From Dendrophyllia cribrosa (taxonomy: Eukaryota > Cnidaria > Anthozoa > Scleractinia > Dendrophylliidae): a stretch of 64,000 bases of DNA. The translations under genes and the position numbers were made by a program. Of the stretch, positions 35,001-45,400 are shown piece after piece (the stretch's first letter is position 1; every line of letters starts with the position of its first letter). The stretch is from the NCBI GenBank assembly GCA_024195265.1, contig JAJLRJ010000014.1:22755009-22819008 (forward strand). Reading direction: 5' to 3'. The notes below the pieces were generated by a model. That model was not told the origin of the DNA. It was given only the letters and a program-made list of their open reading frames with translations, and searched no databases.

Positions 35001-38000
35001 AAATTTTAACTCATGCCGCTTCGCGCATGAGTAATAATTATCAATCAAAACAGAGGCAGACAATCCTTTAACGTCTGATTGGTTGTTCCTTGGATACCAG
35101 AGGTCCTCTCACAGAACGCTCTTTTTGCTGCAAAAGTATAAAAGACCTAAGAGGCGTGTAATATGAGAGAGATGAAAGTGCAAAAACATCCTCTGGCACC
35201 CACAGTAGATTGGTTGAGAAGTTAGTGGCACGAGATATTTTAGCCAATCACAACGTAGCAATGTAAAACCAAAGCAACTGTGAAATTACTTTCAACGCTC
35301 AACTGAAAACTACTCTGACTTGAATGGGTACGTAAACTGTTTACCCTTTTACTTCCAGATTCAATTATGGAGACATGTAGTGTAGTTCTAACTTTTGAGT
35401 CTGTTGATTAAATCCTATGGTGTGACCATTCAAATGAAACCTCTTCAGCAGTACTTTTGCATGGTACCATTTGTTCTAACTTTTGAGTCTGTGGACGAAA
35501 TCCTATGGTGTGACCATTCAAATGAAACCTCTTCAGCAGTACTTTTGCATGGTACCATTTGTTCTAACTTTTGAGTCTGTGGACGAAATCCTATGGTGTG
35601 ACCATTTTAAAGAAACCTCTTCGGCAGAACTTTTGCATGGTACCAAGTGTTTTTCAACATTTTACAAAATGAAATTTGAGATGTTTCTTAAATTTTGATT
35701 TTTGGTACTCTTGGGAGTTACAGGGTTAACAATGTCTGATTTCATCTATAAATACCTTTCTTCTTAAGAAGAGACAACACTTCCACATGGTTGGCAACAG
35801 ATGCGCCATGTCTGACGGCTGTTAGTCCGATAGCGAGGTTCATTCTTGCATCATTATGTTGTCCTGAAAAATTATATGTAATATAACTTATAGGATTGGA
35901 AATGAGCCCCTGCCTGCTTGCCAATGCAAAATTAGTAGAAATCCTTTCTGGTGAGTACAAAATAATTGTACACTACTATTATTTTCACTTTTGGGTATAC
36001 TAAATAAATTTTTTTGTTACCATACATGTATCTTGTAAACGTTTAACACAAAATAGTTTTGCTTATACATGTAAAACCTCCCTGACTGCATTAAAATACA
36101 AGAAAAGTCTAATTTACCTTAATATGTTACTACCATTTATAAAATGTCATTTCAGGAAGACTTTTGTTGTCGAGGCTGAATAGAAATTTTGTTTCTGGCT
36201 GAGTAAAAACTAATGTTGGTGAGTGCATTCTGAAAGTCACATATGCTCTAAAAATTAAATTTTCAACTGTGCCATATGCTTTCTACATACAATCTAAATT
36301 AGCTCTGTTTTTTGTTCAAAAAATTGTTTGACTGATGACCACTACTGCTCAGTTCATGAGATAGTAGCTACAGCTGTACATGTATTGTAGTACTCACTTA
36401 AAAGCTGTTCATTCATTCACTCACCATCATAATAAATAATTGCTCCACACAATTTCTCCTTTTTGAGCATAGGAAAGAGCTCCAAAGCTTTCTTCTTTCC
36501 AACAACATAGCTACTCTTAAGAAGTTGTCGACCGGACACAAGGTCATACATTTTAATTCCCATCCAGAAGTAAGGAAGCTGCCACCACCTGCGAAAAAAA
36601 AAAAAAATACTTCACTGTTAAACCAGTTCTTTATAAAACATAACACTTAATGTTGATACTTTTCTTAACCATACATGTAATTTATATTTACAAGAGAAAT
36701 GAAATCCTTGTTTAAGCCGGTTTTAATCCTGTGTTAGTGTTAATCAGCTTTTGAAGATCATTTTGAGTGCCAGTCTTTCATCAGAGCGAATCTCTCTAAC
36801 AAAGGTATAGCACTCAAAATAAATGTCAACTTTTGAATCTCTTTCTCTCTCCTACTTATGCAGGACCACAGTTTCTAAGTTAGAAACTAACCCCTTTAAA
36901 CAGTACAATAGAGCAGTTTTCAATTGAGTGTCGTAAAACCAAAACCAAAGTAATTACTCTGACCAATCACAGCAGTCGTAAACAATCCAATGAACCAATC
37001 AGAGCTCGAAGCAATTACATGTCGCCGGCGCCAAGCGCGGGAAAACGCGTGCGAGCAAGTCACGATTGGTTTTGGTTTTACTTCTGATTGGTCGAGAAAG
37101 TGGCGCGAGATTTTTTAGCCAATCACAAAGCGTAGCAATGCAAAACCAAAGCAATTGTGTAATTACTTTCGACAGTCAATTGAAAACTGCTCTATACAGT
37201 GCAAGTAACTTGCCTGTAGACTGGGAGCATGATTGGCAAAGGAGCAGACAAGTGTGGAGCAATCGCCAACAGATTGGCTCTCTCATGCAATGCCTCCTTA
37301 ACAAGGCGATACTGTGAACACAAATTAAACAAATGAACACAAGGTTAAAACAATAACAAATAAATACCAAGTACATTTATTTAGTAATTTATAGTTTTCT
37401 TTAAATTGTTGGTCACATGATGTGGTCCTTTTAGTTGTAGGTCGCAATATTTCAACCGCTTACTGATGGTCTTCATCAGGTGATTTAACAGCCTCATCCC
37501 TAGAGCCTTCTCTGCTTTCAAAATGGGAGGGGGAGAGGGGGGGGGGGGGGCAATAGAAGCCTATGGAGAATATACCTGCCAACTTTTTCCGAGTGATAGG
37601 CATGAGAATTTTTTGGTGAAAGTGCCAGGATTTCCGAAGAGAACGCGACCAAATCCGAAGATAATCCGATCTACTCCAAAGATGTCCGAAAACGTCCGAA
37701 GATGTTCCAAAGAATACGGAATTCGACCTCAGACCTCTGTTTTATAACATCCAGCTGTAATCGTAATGTCCAGAATGATAAAAACCTACAAAAAAGTGCC
37801 AAATTTTCATGAACGTAAAAAGTTCTATATTTTTAATTGGATCATGCGATCAGTTAAGGCTGATACTGTAGCTCAAATCTGTAAGTCAGGTGTGCAGGCA
37901 TGAGAAATTGCTCCATTGGCGTGAGATTGGAGTTTTGGACTCACAGGTGTGGGATGACTCACGCCTAAGGCGTGAGACTTGGCAGGTACATTGTATAGAA

Positions 38001-41000
38001 GAAGGCTGCCAAATTTTGTCACGTGACACACAATGAGAGGGACTTTTTTCAGAGGTTTCTTTCAGCTGTGTTTGTTTTCATCATATTTTACTGTATGTGA
38101 CAAAATTAATACTTCAGGAATTCTGGAGTATTTCGGCAGCCTTGTTGAGGGGTTTCTTTCTTGGCCCACCATTGAAAGTGGAGAAGCCTCTGGGGACAAG
38201 GTTGGCACAGTAAATATCCAGTACCTGCTCTCTGTCTAACTGCATGATGGCTTTCTGTAAATACCGCACCCCTCCATGAATTAGCTTGGTGCTACGACTG
38301 CTGGTCCCAGATGAAAAATCATCCCTTTCCACCAATGCTGTACTCAGACCTGTGAAATTATTGTTAAATTATTAATTTCAATGTTCACTACAATAAACAT
38401 TCACATGTATGTATTATACAACCTGTGATTCGGCCTAATTCACAGGTTTCATTAGAAGCCGGCAACCGGCGAATTCCACCGGCTACTTCCTAAATTATCG
38501 CCACCTATTTTTCGATTAATTTCACTGAAGTTAATGCCCAGAATGCTGGAAATGCAATTTCCGAGTTCCTAGATTTCCTAGGGGAAAGGGGCCTTATGTT
38601 GCCACTGCCATCTATTTTATAAATATTGCCTCTTACTCTTCATTTTATTGAAACCCCTGCTAATTTTAACATGCTCTTATGTCCTCTTATGTGGTCACTT
38701 GTCATGAAGCCATACATACAATGACTTGTATAAGAAGGCTCTTGTTCTTAAAGGGACACTGTCCCGGCTCAAATATCATGTTTTCATGATTATGGCTAGG
38801 AGCTTGCTTTAAGCTTACATTATTATCTTGAAATTGGAAGAAACCATTGCCAAAAGTGATAGAAGCAAAGAAATATGAACTAAACAGACTAAATAACGGC
38901 TACAAAAGTCAAAATTTCACAAGAATGGCAAGTTTGATTTCTTGACCGCCTGTCGACAATAAATCAAATTTCATGAACTGTAATCCACTTCAATCCTTGC
39001 AATCCTGCACTTTATCTCCAAACTACTGCTTTTGTTTTGCTCTACATTGTATAGAATCTTTTTATGCAACTAAGTTGTATATTTCAATGGTGGCATTTGG
39101 CGATATAACATGGAAATAAGCTAAGCAAAATTTTGCTGTTTCGGCGGGATAGTGTCCATTGATTAAACATCTCAAATTTATTTATTTTAGCACTTTCTGT
39201 CCATACCACTACAAAGAAACCATACAAAGAAACCATACAAATACAATTCTTGGTTTTCATGTGACGTCATCAAATTCGAAAATCATAAATTGTAATGCCT
39301 TCTGAATTTATATGTTCACCAGGTTGAAGATGACTTAAAAATAAATCTTTTCACAAGTCTCCAACCCGGTAGCGTCTTTCGTTTTGAAAATACAGCATTT
39401 TGAATTTCTGACTTTTTATCCTATGTGACACCAACATGGCATCTGTGTCAAAGCTTTTTCCTTGTAAGAAAGGCCTGTCCTCGTGATTTTTAGCACTTTG
39501 GGCAGTTAAAGTATTAGGAGGGCAGTTTATGCGAATGAATAGTAGTTCGCGAGAGAAAAGTAATCGCTTTCAGAGCAAAAGTGAAGTCCAGATGTTTTTA
39601 TTGATTTCTGGCGGCCATGTTGGTATCCCTCGGAGGGACACCAAGATTGCGTTTCCATACAAAGCTCTGTAAATTTGAGTCGAATGCTTCGGCGAATAAT
39701 TCAACAACGGGATACTGCACAGATCTGAGACTTGGCGAAGTTGTTTATTTGTTACTCTTTTATAACATCACAAATTATTGGCTTCTTTCACTAAATTGTT
39801 TCGATTTTAAAATTTTATGGCGTGACAGTGAAAACCAAGAATTACTTTTCCTGTGTACCTCTTGTAACAGCATCAAGGGCCACTCCACATCCAGTAGCAC
39901 CCCCACCAATCACCAAAACATCAAATTCAGGTGTGTTCCTCAAAGCACTGATGTGGACAGCTCTGGAAGGAAGAGGAACATTTGGTCGATCTACAGCTGT
40001 CTTTTCTGCAGCAGTCACTGCAGATAAGAATGGGCTCTGCAACAAAAAAGATACAACTTTTCAAACATTACTGCGTGTTACAGGTCACTGAGGTTTTGAT
40101 ACAGTCTGTAAATATTACTGTAAATAAAGGTGAGGATGGCAAATTCAAGACTTTGGAAGACAGTGAGACTATCATTTTTCTCTGCAAGTTTGAGAACTTT
40201 TGATTGGAAAGACTGGCAAGGCTTTGGGTCCACGAAAAAAACAAGACTCTAAGAGAGGCAACTCTGTGGTAGGCCAATGTTAAGCCCAGCAAATCAGTCA
40301 AACACACCAAAAATCGTTGTCACGGTTGCATAAGACCCAGGCCAGCCTGGCTAGCTGAGATCCTGGTACCAAGCGCAATGCCAGAATCCTAGCTACTGTG
40401 TTCCATGTTACTGCACTTACTGGGCCAGCCACTCTGATTGCTGAAAATATTCAACAATCAGAGGAAGTAAAGTAGAGTAAAGGACATCAAGAACAAGCCC
40501 TTAAACAAATCACATCAGATGGGGAGAGGAAGGAGTGACAGGGGGGTAGCCAGGTTTTTTCAGAGGTATGCACAATCAATTTTCAAACACCTCCCCTCCC
40601 CCCTTACCTCACCCCCCTTCCACCCTCAAGTCCCAAATCTTTCTTTTTTTTCAACTTTTTCAGGTACGCATGTGTGTATTTGCGTACAGGTAGCTACGCC
40701 CCTGAGTGAATGCGAACGACCTTGTACCATCTGAGAATATAATAAAATACTGGCTCCTTCAGTTTTGAGAGGCTATCCAAAACAGGGCAATTTAATAATC
40801 TAATTTATAAACACCTCTCCAATTACACTGCAACTGGGAAAACCATCGAATTTAAAAATAATGGTTATCGTTATCCAAAATGACTGTTTCAAGTCTCGTG
40901 ATGGAAGCCTTATTAGTATTTTTGCAGTTTCTTACCATTACAAGATCTTGCATTGCTTACAATAAAAATTCCAGACACATTTGTGGCGTTCATGGTTTTT

Positions 41001-41374
41001 CTGGTGGCCCTGTAGCCATTCAGCGCGGATAAATTATAAATGGAACGTCCCTATATGGAGCCACGCACTGGGAAATTTCCAAGAAACATACATGTATGCT
41101 TAATAACACGATGGTGTTTGGTAATTTGAAGCTTTAAAATTAAGTCTAAACATGTATGTACGCAGAAAGAATTAGCTAACAAACCAATCGGAAACGAAAA
41201 ATTGATGGAGATGGAAGAAGGTAACAGAGATCGTTATTTCTATTGTGCATAAAAGCTGCCTGCCATGGATAACTTCATTTTACAAACCTGTTGTCTGTTG
41301 TCACGAAATCTGTAAAATGCATAAAGTCCGCAGCTCACAGCGGCTGTGCCTCCCAAAATGCGAACGTAAGACAT
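26673..41374 (-). CDS. GPD2: Mitochondrial FAD-dependent glycerol-3-phosphate dehydrogenase, complete, 13 exons
   Basis: Exons, high to low: 41374-41288, 40036-39859, 38349-38225, 37311-37214, 36588-36425, 35863-35756, 34599-34398, 33681-33611, 33096-32974, 31764-31451, 30750-30460, 28489-28205, 26792-26673. They total 2166 nt (721 aa; human about 727). The enzyme oxidises glycerol-3-phosphate to dihydroxyacetone phosphate at the outer face of the inner mitochondrial membrane and feeds electrons to ubiquinone. The N-terminus [16 protein letters not shown] is a plausible targeting/anchor segment. The FAD dinucleotide motif [13 protein letters not shown] lies near residue 69-80, [12 protein letters not shown] near 110, and [13 protein letters not shown] in exon 10. 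The C-terminal module has a degenerate EF-hand ([12 protein letters not shown]) and a better one ([12 protein letters not shown], residues 668-679), then the family tail PVDRSGGGL. Intron 4 begins with GC. All other introns are GT-AG. Confidence 0.96.
27241..27411. mobile_element. Foldback MITE (~70-bp arms)
   Basis: GATTCCATTTTGCCGTGG at the left is inverted at the right (CGGCGAAATGGAATC). The arms also share GATCACAGAAGACGTCAAAA. It lies in the last GPD2 intron. Part of the arm (ACAGACGCACGGCTGACGTCA) also occurs near 26894. Confidence 0.75.
27428..27512 (-). mobile_element. TTAACCCTTT-family MITE, truncated by foldback insertion
   Basis: Begins CCCTTTCCCTTCTAGAGTC and reads the family end in reverse (GGAGACATGTAGTGTTGTTC, GAGTCTGTAGACAAAATCC). 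It stops abruptly at GTGTGACCAC, where the foldback sequence at 27520 begins. Confidence 0.65.
27520..27745. repeat. Complex foldback repeat (two nested hairpins)
   Basis: AACACTACTCCTCGTGTTTG is inverted as CAAACACGAGGAAGAGTGTT. A second hairpin pairs CGAGAAGTGGGTTGAAAAA with TTTTTAACCCACTTCGAG. Related to the hairpin at 13192-13306. Confidence 0.7.
27826..28059. mobile_element. MITE with GGGCCCGGTTGTTCGAAAGC termini (intact copy)
   Basis: The left GGGCCCGGTTGTTCGAAAGC is imperfectly inverted at the right (GCTTTGAACAACCCGGCCC), with the subterminal GGTTAACGCTAACCCAGG also inverted. It serves as the intact reference for the interrupted copy at 59060-59646. Located in GPD2 intron 12. Confidence 0.8.
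28828..29052 (+). repeat. Dispersed repeat CAGTAACGCTGTTTTACCGG (copy 1)
   Basis: Shares CAGTAACGCTGTTTTACCGG, AATTTGCATGCAAAATCGTG, an A-rich stretch and TTAACTCAT...GCGCATGAGTAATAAT with 34848-35037 in the same orientation. This copy has extra GGAAGTG motifs and an (AAT)n expansion. Confidence 0.7.
29033..29300 (-). mobile_element. tRNA-derived SINE
   Basis: On the minus strand it starts with an A-box head (TGGTGTAGTGGTTAGCAC) and passes a weak B-box region. A conserved central block follows (TAGACAAGACACTTTACGCC, CTCTCTCCACCCAGGTGTAT), then GGATGGGATGC-type palindromes. It resembles deeply conserved metazoan SINE central domains, possibly Nin-DC type, to be checked. A fragment of the same family lies at 49632-49720. 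Its head has been amplified into the adjacent minisatellite. Confidence 0.65.
29281..30393. repeat. 24-bp minisatellite built on a tRNA A-box, about 40 copies
   Basis: The unit is CTAACCACTACACCACCGCA plus CAGG, with CACA/CCCA/TGCA variants. About 25 copies run to 29905. After ~105 bp of unrelated sequence (29906-30010), about 16 more continue to 30393. On the minus strand each unit reads GGTGGTGTAGTGGTTAG, a Pol III A box, and the array adjoins the SINE head it copies. It lies in GPD2 intron 11. Because 24 is a multiple of three it creates long open frames on both strands that are not genes. Confidence 0.93.
31976..32067 (+). repeat. Poly-G tract of 92 nt
   Basis: An unbroken run of 92 G in GPD2 intron 9; on the transcribed sense strand it is poly-C. 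Exceptionally long; either a real expanded homopolymer or a consensus error. Confidence 0.9.
32200..32938. repeat. GGGGGTACTC element with a ~286-bp direct duplication
   Basis: The segment from ACTCGGACGAGAAAGAGCC at 32392 to the poly-C ending at 32662 is repeated from 32678 to about 32938, nearly identical (offset 286 bp). The left edge GGGGGGTACTCATATATAAG and the right edge ACATATACAGAGTACCCCC are inverted ends, each bordered by G or C homopolymers. Located in GPD2 intron 9. Confidence 0.8.
33150..33450 (+). pseudogene. CR1-like LINE reverse-transcriptase C-terminal fragment
   Basis: Broken frames read [20 protein letters not shown], then [15 protein letters not shown] and [13 protein letters not shown]. 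This is the familiar C-terminal block of CR1/jockey-type reverse transcriptases. Stops and frameshifts are present; it is dead. It lies in GPD2 intron 8. Confidence 0.75.
33711..33885 (-). mobile_element. MITE of the GAGCRGTTTTCAATTGAGT family, partial
   Basis: Contains CAAGCGCGGGAAAACGTGCG and TGGTTGAGAAAGTGGCGC shared with 36911-37194, but lacks both termini. Confidence 0.6.
33885..34360 (-). repeat. Tandem array, ~75-105-bp units (CAGTACTTTCCTGTGGTACTG)
   Basis: Five units, each beginning near GAGCAGTACTTTCCTGTGG and containing CTAACTTTTGAGTCTGTGG. Same unit type, reverse orientation, as 19433-19740. It lies just downstream of GPD2 exon 7. Confidence 0.75.
34848..35037 (+). repeat. Dispersed repeat CAGTAACGCTGTTTTACCGG (copy 2)
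   Basis: Second copy of the repeat at 28828-29052, same orientation, with a duplicated AAATATGCGTGCATAAA segment. Confidence 0.7.
35341..35729 (-). mobile_element. TTAACCCTTT-family MITE, three internal units, reverse orientation
   Basis: Ends read TTACCCTTTTACTTCC and GAGTTACAGGGTTAA. GCAGTACTTTTGCATGGTAC-type blocks mark three ~86-bp units. Its end lies about 27 nt downstream of the GPD2 exon-6 donor. Confidence 0.85.
36911..37192. mobile_element. MITE of the GAGCAGTTTTCAATTGAGT family, intact, TA-flanked
   Basis: GAGCAGTTTTCAATTGAGTG at 36911 is inverted at CAATTGAAAACTGCTC (to 37192), with TA immediately outside both ends, as expected for mariner-type MITEs. The interior is partly palindromic with ATTGGTTTTGGTTTTAC and ATTGG/CCAAT motifs. 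It ends about 20 nt from the GPD2 exon-4 GC donor. Confidence 0.88.
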
Positions 41375-42420
41375 CACAGAACGACCAGAGAAACCTGCGA
41401 TTGACTCAAATTATATGGATTTCCAGATATGCTCACTTATAGCTGGAAGAAAGACGCGGACGATGACTTCATCTGCAGGTCAAGGCGACCTTTGTGTTCG
41501 TCTCAGATGGATCTGCAAAGAATCTTTCAAAAGGCCATGAAAAATTATGGCCGAAGGTCTCGTTTATGCACGTGAAAGCCACACGATGACTTTCGGCGGG
41601 AGAATATGACTGCAATCAAAACGCAAAGAATAAAATACCAATTTTCGACAAGTGACAATATTATTCAATCCTTGGACTTTGATAAAAACCTCCCCAGTTC
41701 CTCTCGTTTCGAAAGAATAACGTTCCCAGATTTCTTTTTTTTCACGGCCAAAACAGCGAGCACTGGGGGGCGTTCCCCCTCTTCACCGGTAAGCAATATC
41801 CACCCCCACCCCCCCCCCCCCCCCCTAAGAAAATGGAGAGATTTGACAATATTTAGACGACTCGGACTACAACAAAATTCCGAGTTGTACATTTAGAAAA
41901 TTTAATTACCATAACAACTCGGATTTCTGCAGTGAAAATCCGAGTTGTAAAAAGAAAAATATTGTTGTCCTAAATGAGCCACTGTACTTTCGGTATTCCT
42001 ATCGTTTTCTGTAAATTTTCAAATGCAAAACGGTCACACACTTGTCTGGGTCTTCTGTGATTTCTCCGTAGGAGGGTTCTGATCGCCCCAGGGGCCAGCC
42101 GATCTCCTCCCAGGGGAATCCTTCGAGTCATGGGCTCTGGCCACCTACCATGGGCAGGCCAGGCCGGCAGACAGTCGGGACCAGGGAAAGTTCAAACGGG
42201 TAAAAAAAAACGAGTTCTGATTGCAAAAATGTGCTTGCTGTGCTTGATTGATTTTTTGCACGCCCCGTCGGCTTTTTAGACGTTCCCCTCCCCCTGGGTC
42301 GTAACGGCGCCTTTCCCCAGACCGTTCTCAACTTCTCGCATTTACTGTTCATTCATGTAGCTGGGAAGAGGATGGTTATGTTATTGTCACCTTCGGCATG
42401 GTTTATACCGTGAAATCATC
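41375..42420. promoter_or_regulatory. Divergent intergenic region between GPD2 and TMEM163 start codons
   Basis: GPD2 (minus) and TMEM163 (plus) start codons face away from each other about 1.05 kb apart, so both 5' UTRs and promoters should lie here. A C tract near 41810-41825 and short inverted ACTCGG/CCGAGT motifs at 41870-41950 are present. No TATA box in a convincing position was found. A short upstream ATG at 42398 is out of frame with the TMEM163 start. Confidence 0.5.
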
Positions 42421-45400
42421 ATGGAAGGGACGGCAAAATACGGATCCTCTACTGTTCTCTTAACAAGCGTCGCTTCTGGGAAAGAAAAAGCGAATGAGAT
42501 TGAAGGATTTCCATGTGTATCGCCTTTGGACGACGGTACGTATGGGCAATCTATCATGTTTATTTTGAACATCTCGGCAGTCGATCGGAAGCAACTTTGC
42601 TATAATTGCCCCGTCTGAAAGGCTAATTTATATCCTTTTACCCTAAAACATTTTTTAGGCGTTTTTTTTTTTTAGAATTTCCACTTGGGAAAATCGAAAT
42701 ACGAATACTACGTGTATGAACAGTACCAACGCGGGAAGTAAAAATTAAAAGCTTGGCCCTCGCTTTCATCGCACAGTGGCTCTTCGATTCGCCAATTCCA
42801 AGTACTACTCAAAAATTAAAAAGTATTACATTACAAAGCTAGAAATTATCTGGAAAGGAAAGGGCTTAAATGAAAATAATTCTCGTCGTTGGAGCAAAAA
42901 AAGACAAAAATTGTGTTATATTTTTTTCGACCCTCGATCTGAATGTCAAAGTTATTCGTCTGAACTTCTTCGCCATAAATCACAGGTAATGTCTTGTTAA
43001 ACAAACGCGTTGTGTGTTGACATTGTTTTATGCTTAAGCTTATATATATTTAAGCTTATACATAATGTAAACTTACTTTTTGTCGTTTTAGTTCTTGCTA
43101 GTATTTGAAATTTGTACAGATTTCTCTTAAATTCACACAAAAGTGTAGCTCATAAATTATATAAAAATAATGTGAATTTTTGTGATGTTTTCGTCCCGGC
43201 GTTTCGAAGAATCAACGGTGGCGTTATTTATAAATAATATAAAAGTCAAGTGCCTTCCAGATTTTTTTCCTTAAGATCAGTGCTTTGGGCAATCTCAGGA
43301 ATATTATTTACATTTTTTTTGTATAAAATTGTTGATAAAAAAACCTTTTCTTTCTGGGGGTGTACATGTACATTGTCAAATTTACACCAAGCAACCGCTG
43401 TTAATATTCGTGTTATCATTCTTTTATTAAAGTTTAATTTTCAGTTATACGTTTCAAGCCGATCTTTTAATAATTTACAATGTTGTTTTGTGATCAGTAC
43501 CTGATTAAAATACTACAAGCATTAAAAATTAGCTTGTGATTGTAAGCCAAAGTTTTCTTTAAAATTTATTTTGGATCTAACACTGCATGAATTTCTAATT
43601 GCATGGATATTTTTGTGAAATTTAAGCTTAATGGTATTCTGAAAGCATCGTGAGGCCTTGGAAAATTATTTTTTTAATAAGCATAGGTTATAAATTATGA
43701 ATAAATTTCAGAGTTTTCAAAAGTTTGAATTTGATGAAACAAATCAATCACCCTACCAAATATGTTTTTTTATTTACTGAAATATATATAGTGCTGTGAA
43801 AATCCAGGAAGTTACAGTTATTAACGTTTCTAATAAAAATATATATAATATAATTGTAACCCATAAATTGTTTGTTGATAACAGCTGTATGACTTGGTGG
43901 AGCTTGAAACATATGTTTAGCAAATGTCCATCTTCTCACAGAGATTTCCTGAATCTACAATGTACTTTAATAGAATTCCTTTGTTCACGATAAACCTCAG
44001 AATAATTCTAATGTTGCTGATTGGTCTTGTCGAAAGCAACATAATAATTATGTGAAATAGATAAAAACAGCAAGGCAAAATTCAGTTAATTTTAGTTATT
44101 ATTAGTGGTATCGTGGTTAATCAAATTCTCAATTCCTTGCTATTATGGCCATTCAATTCAATTCAGGAATCCTTGATTCCAGAGTTTGATTTGCTTTCAA
44201 TTTGAAAATTACCTACTCCAGACAATGCTGGAAAGATTTATTTACGATTTTATAAAAAACACTTTGTGCCCAAATTTTCAGTGGTCGATAATGTTAATTT
44301 AAGCTAAATCTTGTATTTTCTGTAATTAAGGAGTAAAGTTACTGTGTGCATCATATTTCTGTTGATGTCATGTGGCAATTAAAGAGCTTCCCTTCTACAA
44401 TTTGCTGGTTGACTAATGTACATGTAATATACTAGCAGTAAATCAGAGATTATGGAGATGCGTTCAAAGGAATTTCTGGTGGAAACGAGCCCCTGAAAAA
44501 AGCAATTAAGGGGCGGCCATTTGGAAGACTGGAAACCAAACAATCTCAAATTTTTCTGCATGTAAGGCACAGGGCGACCAACACAAAATTAGGATTGCAT
44601 TCTTTGAACACGATTAGTTTTTTTATTATACATGAACATTTTGTATGTTAAAAATAATAATAATGTTCAATCTCTGCACCCGTTTTTTTATTCAAATGTG
44701 TCTGATTTTCTTTGTTTCACTCATCACAGATTATCTCCTCCACAAAGAAAAGCAGATCCCTGCTCAGTTGATGGACAGATGGCGTAAGGCTGCTCTTGCT
44801 GTATCTTATGCTTCTGTCTTTACTACTTTTGTAATTGGAGTTAGTGCATTTGGTAAGCATGTTTTGTATTTCAGCTTCAGGGTCAGAGAACTTGGTCACT
44901 TGCTTCAGGCTTCCCTTATGAGTGATTGTACTTTAAAAATATTTCCGATCTATGAAATGGTCCCAAATTGTTATGCACACATGTATATAAAGGTTCTGCA
45001 GGGCTGAAAAAAAGTCCTGTCCAGTCGTCCCGAACAAGTAGAATTTCCTGTGGGGCAAGTTGCTTTTCCTGCTTACTTGTACATGCCTGATGGGGCAAAG
45101 CCCAGACAAGCCATCCACTGACTAAATAATGATTTTAAAACCAAAAAGTAACCTTTGACAAGACATTAGTATATAACTGCCCAGGGCAACCAAAATTTGA
45201 GAGTTGCTTGAATGTCCAAAAGGAAAGCCCTCAGTGCTGTGGTTCTTTGGTTTAAAACTGTTTAATTTTTATTTTCCTTAATTTTTCTTAGATTATATGA
45301 TATTATCTGAGACAAAGGAAAACTGGTTTAAAAATTTTCAAACCAAAGAAAAAATTGAACCACTGTCCTTCTTACTTTCCTTTTGAAATAAAATGGTGAG

